Positions 8,590-16,179 of a DNA stretch of 64,000 nt are shown in pieces (within the stretch, counting starts at the first letter, position 1; the number at the start of each line of letters is the position of its first letter). The DNA is from Mesobacillus sp. AQ2. GTDB taxonomy: Bacteria > Bacillota > Bacilli > Bacillales > Cytobacillaceae. The DNA lies in NCBI RefSeq assembly GCF_030122805.1, contig NZ_CP126080.1, positions 1,431,001 to 1,495,000 on the forward strand, given 5' to 3'. The translations under genes were made by a program, and so were the position numbers. The notes under the pieces were generated by a model. It did no database searches. It was not told the origin of the DNA and saw nothing but the letters and a program-made list of their open reading frames with translations.

Positions 8590-9101
8590 AACCGGTACTG
8601 TTCCAGGTGGCAGGATATCAGAACAGCGGGAAGACGACACTGAGCCTTAACCTGATTCAGCAGCTTTCTGCAGCTGGCCTGGAGGTTGCTACGATCAAAC
8701 ACCATGGCCACGGTGGAAAGCCGGATATCGCGGAGGAAAAGGATTCAGGCCGCCATATGGGCGCAGGAGCAGTTGTCTCCCTTGTCGAAGGTGGAGGCAG
8801 GCTCGTCCTTCACGCGGAGAATCGGCAATGGTCCCTGGCTGAAGAAATAGAGGTTTTATCCTGCTTCGAGACAGATGTCATCCTGATAGAAGGCTATAAA
8901 CGCGAGGCCTATCCAAAAGCGGTCATTCTAAGGAACGAAGCAGATTTAGAATTATTGAAAGTTCTTGCAAATATCAAGGTGGTTTTTTATCGTGACCCGA
9001 ATCTGGCCAATCTATTGAAAGATTGTGCCTGCCCTGTCTTTCAAATGGAAGATGACAGGGGAGTGAATTGGGTTCTTGATTATATTCTCGAGCAAGTTTA
9101 G
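8583..9101 (+). CDS. mobB: Molybdopterin-guanine dinucleotide biosynthesis protein MobB
   Basis: 172 residues. GTP-binding accessory protein for the bis-MGD cofactor of nitrate reductase. A P-loop GYQNSGKTTL is near residue 11, followed by IKHHGHGG and a DVILIEGYK segment typical of MobB. The start is TTG 8583, inside the end of moeA; no better start precedes the P-loop, and the ribosome site is weak, which suggests coupled translation. A strong terminator follows. Confidence 0.92.
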   Translation: MVKPVLFQVAGYQNSGKTTLSLNLIQQLSAAGLEVATIKHHGHGGKPDIAEEKDSGRHMGAGAVVSLVEGGGRLVLHAENRQWSLAEEIEVLSCFETDVILIEGYKREAYPKAVILRNEADLELLKVLANIKVVFYRDPNLANLLKDCACPVFQMEDDRGVNWVLDYILEQV

Positions 9102-9131
9102 GTGGAAAGTTCGTCTTTCCACCTATTTTTA
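9099..9131 (+). terminator. mobB terminator
   Basis: AGGTGGAAAG and CTTTCCACCT arms around TTCGT, followed by ATTTTT. Confidence 0.85.
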
Positions 9132-9150
9132 TGTCGAATTTAGCTGGATG

Positions 9151-9193
9151 GGCGACTTTTATCACTGTCACTTCACACTTGCACGGTTAGAAT
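9151..9193 (+). promoter_or_regulatory. Possible FNR-like box and -10 of the NarI-like gene
   Basis: GGCGA-N6-TCACT at 9151-9166 (7 of 10 consensus positions) ends 21 bp before TAGAAT at 9188-9193. The box is weaker than the others but has the same spacing. Confidence 0.5.
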
Positions 9194-9239
9194 GTTAAAT
9201 GGAGTCCGATGATTGTGTAATTTTTGTGAGGTGAAAGCA

Positions 9240-9668
9240 GTGGAAATGCTGCAGATGTTTTTATGGATTGTCTACCCTTATACGGTAGTTGCCATAGTTG
9301 GGATGGGCCTGGTCTGGCGATATGATTCATCAAGGGATGAGGAGGCACGCTCAACTGCAGGGAAGCTTCTGCTGATGGTGGTAAAAGTAATGATGGCTGC
9401 GAGTACAGCGACCGGGATTGCCATAGTGCTTTCGAGCAGCATGGCTGATGAACCGCTCCTATTGTTCCGATGGCTGATCAGTCTCGCACAGCTGCAGCCA
9501 GACATAAGCTTAATCCTGGAGATTTCCATTCTCTCAAAGATCCATTTTGTCGTTGTGTTCTTGTTCCTGTTAAGTCTGGCATTCACAAAGGAAATTTATT
9601 ATCTTTTGAAGCCGCATCAATATTTGAAGAAAATCTATCTCAAGCTTCAGGTTGAGAAAAGAGGATGA
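9240..9668 (+). CDS. Short NarI-like membrane protein
   Basis: 142 residues with about four hydrophobic segments. The start IVYPYTVVAIVGMG followed by WRYDSS resembles the first helix and loop of NarI, the heme b gamma subunit of respiratory nitrate reductase. The second half, FRWLISLAQLQPDISLI then SKIHFVVVFLF, resembles the last part of NarI. NarI is usually about 225 residues with four heme-ligand histidines; here only the His in SKIH sits where a ligand is expected, and the place of the last ligand reads EIYY. It may be an assembly factor, a regulator or a decayed copy. The start is GTG 9240, with GAGGTG six bases upstream. It stands alone between two terminators behind a weak FNR-like box. 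Confidence 0.6.
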   Translation: MEMLQMFLWIVYPYTVVAIVGMGLVWRYDSSRDEEARSTAGKLLLMVVKVMMAASTATGIAIVLSSSMADEPLLLFRWLISLAQLQPDISLILEISILSKIHFVVVFLFLLSLAFTKEIYYLLKPHQYLKKIYLKLQVEKRG

Positions 9669-9677
9669 ACTCTTGAC

Positions 9678-9728
9678 TGCACACAATTGGTTATCGAATA
9701 CAACCAATTGTGTGCAGCTTATTTTATT
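9678..9728 (+). terminator. Strong terminator after the NarI-like gene
   Basis: A 16-bp perfect stem (CTGCACACAATTGGTT with its complement) around a nine-base loop, followed by a T-rich tail. Confidence 0.85.
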
Positions 9729-9781
9729 TTAGTGGCTCTTTTTTGACAGTTCGGTGTCAGTTGCAAACAGGGGTGGCAAAA

Positions 9782-9824
9782 TGTGATGAGTTTCACTTAT
9801 GTAATCCTCCGGCTGTTTTATAGT
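9782..9824 (+). promoter_or_regulatory. FNR-like box and -10 element of ywiC
   Basis: TGTGA-N6-TCACT at 9782-9797 (9 of 10 consensus positions) ends 21 bp before TATAGT at 9819-9824, giving a start near 9831 and a box at -41.5. Confidence 0.75.
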
Positions 9825-9855
9825 TAAAGCAGGAACCAAAAGGGAGTGTTCATTC

Positions 9856-10572
9856 ATGAAATTATTTATGCCAAAACAGCATGGAGCCTGGGCGATGTTG
9901 ATCATCCCTTTCTGGCTTGGAGCAGCGGCAAGTGAAATCGTCTGGCAGCATATCCCGTTTTTTATTGGGTGGCTATTACTATATTTGGGAACATATCCGC
10001 TTCTGTTGATGTTCAAAAAAAAGAAAATCCCGTTTTATCGCAAATGGGCGCTAATCTATATCATCCCATCCTTAGTATTCTTAATGGTCCCGTTATTCAC
10101 GACACCATCCATTGTGTTCTTTGGGTTTGCGATGATTCCATTTTTCGTCCTTAATGCCTATTTCTCGGCCAAAAATAAAGACAGGGCACTGATGAATGAT
10201 CTAAGCGCGATCATTGTTTTTTCCATCGCTGGCCTTGCAAGCAGTTATCTGCCTGCTGCAGAAATCAATCAGCACGGTGTTCTCGTTTTTGCTTCAAGTA
10301 TACTATTTTTCACAGGAAGTACTTTCTATGTGAAAACGATGATCCGGGAAAAGAAAAACAGTCAATTCAAGTGGATATCCTGGACTTATCATTTGCTGGT
10401 CCCGGTTTTGTGGCTGGCAGCCGGAGAAGTCATTGTCGCCGTTGCTGCAGTACCAAGCCTGATCAGAGCCGTCGCATTTTACGGCAAGCCACTTAGCGTC
10501 ATGAAGGTTGGAATATATGAAATCATAAACGCAGCATTGTTTTTCATCATCATGCTTTTCGCAATTCAATAA
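9856..10572 (+). CDS. ywiC: YwiC-like integral membrane protein
   Basis: 238 residues with about seven hydrophobic segments. The N-terminus KLFMPKQHGAWAMLIIPF is the signature of the YwiC-like family. In B. subtilis ywiC lies next to narK-fnr and is in the Fnr regulon, and here too it sits behind an FNR-like promoter beside a second fnr. The biochemical role is unknown; the QHGAW motif resembles one in some prenyl-transfer membrane proteins, but that is only a resemblance. ATG 9856 follows an AGGGAG ribosome site. Confidence 0.88.
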   Translation: MKLFMPKQHGAWAMLIIPFWLGAAASEIVWQHIPFFIGWLLLYLGTYPLLLMFKKKKIPFYRKWALIYIIPSLVFLMVPLFTTPSIVFFGFAMIPFFVLNAYFSAKNKDRALMNDLSAIIVFSIAGLASSYLPAAEINQHGVLVFASSILFFTGSTFYVKTMIREKKNSQFKWISWTYHLLVPVLWLAAGEVIVAVAAVPSLIRAVAFYGKPLSVMKVGIYEIINAALFFIIMLFAIQ

Positions 10573-10579
10573 AAAATAA

Positions 10580-10613
10580 AGAAAGCCGCCAGAAATCTGG
10601 CGGCTTTTCTTTA
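10580..10613 (+). terminator. ywiC terminator
   Basis: AGCCGCCAGA and TCTGGCGGCT arms around an AA loop, followed by TTTCTTT. Confidence 0.85.
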
Positions 10614-10640
10614 AGAGATAAGAGAATATATAAATTTCAT

Positions 10641-10892
10641 TTCAAGCTATAAAATTGGAAAGTCGCTATATAAATCGAAAAGTCGCTATATAAAATTGAA
10701 AGTCGCTATATAAATCGAAAAGTCGCTATATAAAATTGAAAGTCGCTATATAAAATTGAAAGTCGCTATATAAAATTGAAAGTCGCTATATAAATTGAAA
10801 ACTCGCTATATAAAATTGAAAGTCGCTATAAAAATTGAAAACACTCACTATTTAAATTGAAAATTTCTCTATATAAATCGAAAACTCGCTAA
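10641..10892. repeat. 20-bp tandem repeat array (about 12 units)
   Basis: The unit AGTCGCTATATAAAATTGAA recurs with an exact 20-bp period at 10661, 10681, 10701, 10721, 10741, 10761, 10781, 10801 and 10821. Decayed units flank it (10641, and about 10841-10892). Some units end TCGAAA instead of ATTGAA. It fills most of the gap between the ywiC terminator and the second fnr. There are no spacers, so it is not CRISPR. No long open frame is carried by it. Confidence 0.95.
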
Positions 10893-10971
10893 ATGTCCAG
10901 ATCTATCGCCTAGCCTGTCAGGCCTTCCAGCGCTTGTCGGTCCTGATAGGATAGGCGCTTGCGCTTTTCTT
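10893..10971. repeat. Copy of an intergenic palindromic element
   Basis: From TGTCCAG to GCGCTTGCGCTTTTC this carries the same ends (CCAGCGCTTGTCGG, GGCGCTTGCGCTTTTC) as the element repeated at 35.6-36.1 kb. The arms CGCCTA and TAGGCG can pair. Confidence 0.7.
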
Positions 10972-11662
10972 ATTCAATATTGCATATTTCAATCGGGCAA
11001 TTCTCGCAGTCGATTTCCCGTTTCAGGCGATGAAGTGCATGTATGGTTATATATCCTTTGTCGATAGAGATGATATCCTGTTTCCTGAGCTCGCTCAATA
11101 ACCGGTTTACAACTTCACGCGATGTGCCGCAGAAGTTTGCGAGTTCCTGATTTGTCAAGGATACATCAATTTTCATGCCGTCTTCGGTTTTTACACCGAA
11201 ACTGTTCACCAAACGGATCAGGGTAGAGTACAATGCACCTTTCTTTCCGTGAAGGACCAAATCCCTGAACCTGGTTTGCGATTTGCGGTGCTGCAGGGAA
11301 AGCCATTTAACGAGTTCCAGTGCCAATCCGCTATCTTTTGAGATTTCGTCCTCGAGCCGGTCCTTTTGAATAACCGCAACACTCCCGCTTTCAGAAGCCC
11401 TGGCGTTCAATATATGCTGCGATTCCGGACTGAACAATGTCAATTCTCCAACCAACTCACCGGCAGAGCACATTCTGATCGTAAGCTCGCGCCCATCTGG
11501 GATCATTTTGCTGACCTGGAATTTCCCGCTCTGGATAATGTATAACTCATTCGCAGTATTTCCCTCTTCAAAAAGGAAGCTTCCTTTATCGATATTTTTG
11601 ATTCTATGAACTTTTTCAAACAGCTTATTCATATTTGGTGACAAGGTTGCAGCCGTCAACAT
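10970..11662 (-). CDS. Second Fnr-type Crp-family regulator with C-terminal Cys cluster
   Basis: 230 residues, close in layout to the Fnr at 884-1582: a cNMP-type beta barrel, a dimer helix with FRDLVLHGKKGAL, the helix-turn-helix ELANFCGTSREVVNRLL, and a C-terminal CENCPIEIC, again C-X2-C-X4-C. It should therefore also hold an oxygen-sensitive [4Fe-4S] cluster. Start ATG 11662 with AAGGTGG seven bases upstream. It lies at the far end of the nitrate island, divergent from the arginine operon. Two cluster-bearing Fnr paralogues in about 11 kb could divide targets or sense different signals; which one binds which box cannot be told. Confidence 0.88.
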   Translation of the reverse strand: MLTAATLSPNMNKLFEKVHRIKNIDKGSFLFEEGNTANELYIIQSGKFQVSKMIPDGRELTIRMCSAGELVGELTLFSPESQHILNARASESGSVAVIQKDRLEDEISKDSGLALELVKWLSLQHRKSQTRFRDLVLHGKKGALYSTLIRLVNSFGVKTEDGMKIDVSLTNQELANFCGTSREVVNRLLSELRKQDIISIDKGYITIHALHRLKREIDCENCPIEICNIE

Positions 11663-11755
11663 GTGATTACCACCTTATTAAGGGAGTTTATACACCCGTC
11701 CGTATCTGATATTAATATAATTATATTGTAAAGCATACAAAATCATCAATCTAAT

Positions 11756-11770
11756 TGTGAAATGTTCACA
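11756..11770. promoter_or_regulatory. Palindrome TGTGAAATGTTCACA between fnr2 and argC
   Basis: The arms TGTGAA and TTCACA are perfect, but the spacing between the five-base half-sites is five, not the six of FNR boxes. It lies between the divergent promoters of the second fnr and argC. Candidate site for a Crp/Fnr-family protein. Confidence 0.45.
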
Positions 11771-11787
11771 TATTTTTAATAATTTAG

Positions 11788-11816
11788 TTGCCTTTTTATA
11801 GTTTAGTTTTTATAAT
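11788..11816 (+). promoter_or_regulatory. Sigma-A promoter of the arginine operon
   Basis: TTGCCT at 11788-11793, 17 bp, TATAAT at 11811-11816. The start should be near 11823, just before the two ARG boxes. Confidence 0.8.
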
Positions 11817-11827
11817 AAAAAGAACTT

Positions 11828-11865
11828 TACTAATAATTATAAAAAAATATGTTTATTTATGCATA
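11828..11865 (+). promoter_or_regulatory. Tandem ARG boxes (ArgR/AhrC operator) before argC
   Basis: TATGTTTATTTATGCATA at 11848-11865 matches 11 of 12 fixed positions of the ARG box TNTGNATWWWWATNCANA. A weaker box (9 of 12) lies at 11828-11845, two bases before it, so the centres are 20 bp apart as in usual ArgR pairs. They cover about +5 to +43 of the transcript. Confidence 0.78.
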
Positions 11866-11884
11866 TCGTGAAAGGAGGAAAAAC

Positions 11885-12919
11885 GTGAAGGCAGCTATTA
11901 TCGGAACGACAGGTTATGGGGGCGGGGAGCTGATCCGTATACTCAACAATCATCCATCTTTCACTATTCATTCAGTACATACAACACGGGATGAAAAGCC
12001 TGTTTCTGCAGAGTATCCCCATTTGACAGGCATCTTTGATAAAGTCCTCACCAGCATTGATCCAGAAAAAATCGTTGATGAATCAGACATTGTCTTCCTG
12101 GCAACACCATCGAAAGTTTCCGGAGAACTTGTCGAAAACTTTTTTAATAAAAACATCAAAGTCATCGACCTGTCCGGAGACCTGAGATTAAAAGAATCCA
12201 ATACTTATAGAAACTGGTATAAGCATAAACCAGTAGACAATTCGATTCTGGCCGAAGCAGTGTATGGCCTAAGCGAATGGAACAGAGAGGAAATTGTGCA
12301 TGCAAGCATTCTTGCCAATCCAGGCTGCTATCCAACAGCAGCGCTTCTCGGCCTCGCGCCGGTCTTGAAGGAAAAAGTAATTGATCCAAATAGTATAATC
12401 ATTGATGCAAAGTCTGGCGTATCGGGGGCAGGAAGGTCGCCTTCCCTGGGCACCTTGTATGCTGAGTTGAATGAAAATTTCAAAATTTATAAAGTGAACG
12501 AGCATCAGCATATTCCGGAAATTGAACAACAGGTAAGTTTTTGGAATGGTGATGGGGTGAAAATAACCTTCAGCACCCACCTCATTCCGGTAACGAGAGG
12601 GATCATGACGACCATGTATGTGAACCTTAAGGAAGATTGGGATACTTCGAGATTGCTGGATTTGTATGAGGAAACTTATTCTCGGCACCCTTTTGTAAGA
12701 GTCAGGAAGGAAGGAATCTTTCCGGCCGTGAAAGAAGTTAAAGGTTCTAATTACTGCGATATCGGATTGCATGCGGACAGCCGGACTGGAAGGCTGACGA
12801 TTGTTTCGGTCATTGATAATTTAATGAAAGGCGCTGCAGGGCAGGCTGTCCAGAACGCCAATATAATGTTTGGATTAGATGAAACAGCGGGTCTTGAAAT
12901 GATGCCCCTGTATCCATAA
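11885..12919 (+). CDS. argC: N-acetyl-gamma-glutamyl-phosphate reductase ArgC
   Basis: 344 residues. NADPH-dependent third step of arginine synthesis. N-terminal nucleotide-binding segment IIGTTGYGGGELIR and catalytic Cys in NPGCYPTA. The start is GTG 11885 with AAGGAGG six bases upstream; an ATG at 11849 falls inside the ARG box and has no ribosome site. First gene of the argCJBD-carAB-argF operon, repressed by arginine through the ARG boxes. Confidence 0.96.
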   Translation: MKAAIIGTTGYGGGELIRILNNHPSFTIHSVHTTRDEKPVSAEYPHLTGIFDKVLTSIDPEKIVDESDIVFLATPSKVSGELVENFFNKNIKVIDLSGDLRLKESNTYRNWYKHKPVDNSILAEAVYGLSEWNREEIVHASILANPGCYPTAALLGLAPVLKEKVIDPNSIIIDAKSGVSGAGRSPSLGTLYAELNENFKIYKVNEHQHIPEIEQQVSFWNGDGVKITFSTHLIPVTRGIMTTMYVNLKEDWDTSRLLDLYEETYSRHPFVRVRKEGIFPAVKEVKGSNYCDIGLHADSRTGRLTIVSVIDNLMKGAAGQAVQNANIMFGLDETAGLEMMPLYP

Positions 12920-12930
12920 AGGAGGATTAT

Positions 12931-14166
12931 ATGTACCAGGCTTTGACAGACCAGAAGTTGATCAAAGAAATCCCGGAGGGCGGGATCTTGACTCCAAAGG
13001 GATTCAAGTGCGGCGGAGTTCATGCTGGATTGCGCTATAACAAGCTTGATTTAGGAATGATTGTTAGTGAGGCACCAGCAAGCTGTGCTGCGGTTTATAC
13101 AACAAGCCATTTTCAGGCTGCTCCGCTGGTTGTTACACAGGAGAGCATTGCCAGTGATGGAGTTCTTCAGGCCGTCGTCGTCAACAGTGCATGCGCGAAT
13201 GCTTGTACAGGCGAACAGGGATATAAGGATGCACTGAAGATGAGGGCGCTGACAGCGGAAAAATTAGGGATTCCTGAACATCATGTAGCTGTAGCCTCCA
13301 CGGGAGTCATAGGTGAATTCTTGCAAATGGAAAAAATTGAAGCGGGAATCGCAAAGCTCGCAGTCGGGAATGCTTCCGAAGATATTAAGGACTTCCAGAC
13401 GGCGATTCTGACAACCGATCTTGTACAGAAGCACTCTTGTCATTGTGCTTTGATCGATGGAAAAACCGTTTCGGTGGGAGGAGCAGCAAAAGGTTCAGGC
13501 ATGATTCATCCGAATATGGCCACGATGCTCGGGTTTTTAACGACTGATGCGAATATATCAAGTGCAGACCTGACATACGCACTAAAAGAAGTAACCAATA
13601 CAACATTTAATCAGATCACTGTCGATGGCGATACCTCGACAAATGACATGGTCCTTGTAATGGCAAACGGAGCTGCCGGAAATAAACTGCTGAATCCTGA
13701 GCATCCTGAATGGCCGGTTTTTATTGAACTGTTAAAAGAAAGCTGTGCCAGCCTTGCAAAACAAATTGCCAGGGATGGGGAAGGAGCGACAAAACTGATT
13801 GAAATATCCGTATCCGGTGCATTGTCTGATGAAGAGGCACGGATAATTGGCAAGCAAATAGCCGGTTCAAACCTTGTCAAGACCGCGGTATACGGTGCAG
13901 ATGCCAACTGGGGAAGGATTATTGGGGCGATCGGCCAGAGCCAGGCAACCGTAAATTCGAATACCGTGGACATTTCGCTTGGTGACATCATCATGCTGAA
14001 GGATAGTACACCGATAGCTTTCGACGAAGAAATCGCAAGAAACTATTTGATGAATGACAAGGTGGAAATTTTCGTGGATCTCCATCTAAGTGAAGGCAAA
14101 GGAATGGCATGGGGCTGTGACCTTTCATATGATTATGTGAAAATTAACGCAAGCTATCGGACTTAA
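12931..14166 (+). CDS. argJ: Bifunctional glutamate N-acetyltransferase / ornithine acetyltransferase ArgJ
   Basis: 411 residues. Moves the acetyl group from N-acetylornithine to glutamate (and can use acetyl-CoA), so the pathway recycles acetate. The self-cleavage site is KGSGMIHPNMATMLGF, where the Thr of MATM becomes the N-terminal nucleophile of the beta chain. ATG 12931 with AGGAGG ribosome site, 11 bases after argC. Confidence 0.96.
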   Translation: MYQALTDQKLIKEIPEGGILTPKGFKCGGVHAGLRYNKLDLGMIVSEAPASCAAVYTTSHFQAAPLVVTQESIASDGVLQAVVVNSACANACTGEQGYKDALKMRALTAEKLGIPEHHVAVASTGVIGEFLQMEKIEAGIAKLAVGNASEDIKDFQTAILTTDLVQKHSCHCALIDGKTVSVGGAAKGSGMIHPNMATMLGFLTTDANISSADLTYALKEVTNTTFNQITVDGDTSTNDMVLVMANGAAGNKLLNPEHPEWPVFIELLKESCASLAKQIARDGEGATKLIEISVSGALSDEEARIIGKQIAGSNLVKTAVYGADANWGRIIGAIGQSQATVNSNTVDISLGDIIMLKDSTPIAFDEEIARNYLMNDKVEIFVDLHLSEGKGMAWGCDLSYDYVKINASYRT

Positions 14167-14179
14167 AGGGGCGGATTCT

Positions 14180-14953
14180 TTGGAAACTGTAGTCATTAAA
14201 TGCGGCGGAAGTGTGCTGGGGGAACTTGATGACCCATTCTTTATGAGTCTTAGAGAATTGATGAAAAACGGATATTATCCTGTCATCGTCCATGGTGGCG
14301 GGCCAGCAATCAATTCAATGCTTGATTTATATAACATCCCTGCGGACTTCAAGGAAGGGCTTAGGGTAACGTGCGATAAAACGATGGAAATCGTTGAAAT
14401 GGTCCTGTCAGGCCAGACGAACAGGCAGCTGTGCGGGATATTGATGAAACAAGGATTCAAGGTTCTTGGTATTAATGGGAGCGACGGATCCTGCTTGCAG
14501 GCAGACTATATCGATAAACAAGGGCTAGGGTATGTAGGGAAGGTCAACAACGTAAATACTGACCTTATTATGATGGCAGTTGAGTCGGGTTATATTCCGG
14601 TCATTACTCCTATCGGAATTTCGGAGGATGGCTGCAAGCTGAATATCAATGGAGATTACGCTGCTGCATCGATCGCGAAAGCTTTGAATGCCGAGCGCTG
14701 TGCTTTTGTGACCAATGTCGATGGCATCCTGATCAACGGTGAGTTAATCGCCGAAATAACGGATCATGAGATAGAAAACTATATTTCTGATGGAAGCATT
14801 TATGGCGGAATGGTACCCAAGGTAAATTCAGCATTATCTGCAACAGCCGCCGGTGTAGAGAAAGCGATGATCATTTCTGGCAAAAAGCCATTCTATAAAA
14901 ATGACTGCTGGCATGGAACCGCGATTGCCGCAAAGGAAGGAGTGCTAAAATGA
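14180..14953 (+). CDS. argB: Acetylglutamate kinase ArgB
   Basis: 257 residues, the normal length. Phosphorylates N-acetylglutamate. The amino acid kinase fold shows IKCGGSV at the start, VHGGGPAIN for substrate binding and NINGDYAA near the ATP site. The start is TTG 14180, with AAAGGGGCGG upstream. The end overlaps argD by ATGA. Confidence 0.95.
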   Translation: METVVIKCGGSVLGELDDPFFMSLRELMKNGYYPVIVHGGGPAINSMLDLYNIPADFKEGLRVTCDKTMEIVEMVLSGQTNRQLCGILMKQGFKVLGINGSDGSCLQADYIDKQGLGYVGKVNNVNTDLIMMAVESGYIPVITPIGISEDGCKLNINGDYAAASIAKALNAERCAFVTNVDGILINGELIAEITDHEIENYISDGSIYGGMVPKVNSALSATAAGVEKAMIISGKKPFYKNDCWHGTAIAAKEGVLK

Positions 14954-16104
14954 GTCATTTATTCCCTACTTACCAGAGATGGGAGATTGAGCCTGAGAAA
15001 GCAAGCGGATCGGTCATCCATGGGAAAGATGGACGTGAATATCTTGATTTTACTTCAGGTATAGGTGTATGTAATCTGGGCCATCGTCCTGAAGGGGTAG
15101 AACAGGCTGTCAAAGATCAGCTGGAATTATTCTGGCATGTATCAAATCTTTTTCCGCAAAGCATCCAGGAGGAAGCGGCCGGAAAACTTGCGAAAGCGTC
15201 TGGTTTGGATTGTGTGTTTTTTGCCAACAGTGGTGCAGAGGCGAATGAAGCAGCAATAAAACTGGCGAGAAAAGCAACCGGCAGGAAGAAGATCATTACG
15301 TTCCTGCAATCCTTCCATGGGCGTACGTTTGCTGGCATGGCAGCGACAGGGCAGGAAAAAATCAAGCATGGATTCGGGAGTATGCTCGAAACCTTTGTTC
15401 ACTTGCCATTCAATGACCTGGAAGCTCTAAAAAATGAAATTGATTCCGATACAGCAGCCGTCATGATTGAAATTGTTCAGGGTGAAGGCGGAATTCATGT
15501 CGTTAATGAAGAGTTTATTAAAGAGGCAGACAAACTCTGCACAGAAAACGGGGTGCTGCTTATTGTCGATGAAATCCAAACGGGAATCGGGCGTACAGGA
15601 AAGCCCTTCGCCTTTCAGCACTTTGGGATCTCACCCGATATCATAACGGTTGCAAAAGGGCTTGGTAATGGATTGCCAATTGGTGCAGCCGTCGGTAAAG
15701 CGATACTTGCAGAACATTTTGGCCCGGGTAGCCATGGATCAACATTCGGAGGGAATCCAATCAGTACCGCTGCTGCTTCCGCTGTAATGGATATTATCTT
15801 CGAGCATGAATTCCTTAAAGAAGTATCTGCCAAAGGGGAGACTTTGTTTCAGTTGCTTGACCAGGAACTTGGCGATTTGGAAGTGGTAAATGAAATCAGG
15901 GGCATTGGCTTGATGGCCGGTATAGAATTGACTGTTGCAGCCCAGCCTTATCTCTCCCAGCTGAGGAAGGCGGGATTGATCACTTTGCCGGCAGGAGAAA
16001 AGGTGATAAGGCTTCTTCCGCCGCTGATTGTAACTGTTGAAGAGCTGCAAAAGGCAGTATCTGTATTAAGAGAAATATTAATAAAGCAAACCGTAACAGC
16101 TTAA
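14950..16104 (+). CDS. argD: Acetylornithine aminotransferase ArgD
   Basis: 384 residues. Pyridoxal-phosphate class III aminotransferase. Segments FANSGAEANEAAIK, DEIQTGIGRTG and the Schiff-base Lys in VAKGLGNGLPIGA are present. It starts inside the argB stop (ATGA overlap), so translation is coupled. Followed by 75 bases that carry the second pair of ARG boxes. Confidence 0.95.
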   Translation: MSHLFPTYQRWEIEPEKASGSVIHGKDGREYLDFTSGIGVCNLGHRPEGVEQAVKDQLELFWHVSNLFPQSIQEEAAGKLAKASGLDCVFFANSGAEANEAAIKLARKATGRKKIITFLQSFHGRTFAGMAATGQEKIKHGFGSMLETFVHLPFNDLEALKNEIDSDTAAVMIEIVQGEGGIHVVNEEFIKEADKLCTENGVLLIVDEIQTGIGRTGKPFAFQHFGISPDIITVAKGLGNGLPIGAAVGKAILAEHFGPGSHGSTFGGNPISTAAASAVMDIIFEHEFLKEVSAKGETLFQLLDQELGDLEVVNEIRGIGLMAGIELTVAAQPYLSQLRKAGLITLPAGEKVIRLLPPLIVTVEELQKAVSVLREILIKQTVTA

Positions 16105-16127
16105 GAGCTGTATATTTTTTAAAAATA

Positions 16128-16165
16128 AATGAATAAAAATTTATTAATATAAATAAATATTCAAC
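16128..16165 (+). promoter_or_regulatory. Internal tandem ARG boxes before carA
   Basis: Two ARG-like boxes at 16128-16145 (9 of 12 fixed positions) and 16148-16165 (10 of 12) are separated by two bases, the same 20-bp centre spacing as before argC. They lie directly before the carA ribosome site. This suggests that carAB-argF has its own ArgR control; I could not name a convincing -35/-10 pair. Confidence 0.62.
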
Positions 16166-16179
16166 TGGAGAGGTGACAA

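Noticed and set aside
10641..10892. CRISPR array
   Set aside because: The 20-bp units abut directly with no unique spacers and no cas genes are near. The same holds for the 52-bp array.
10641..10892. Plasmid-type replication origin with iterons
   Set aside because: No replication initiator gene is nearby and the region is ordinary chromosome by gene order.
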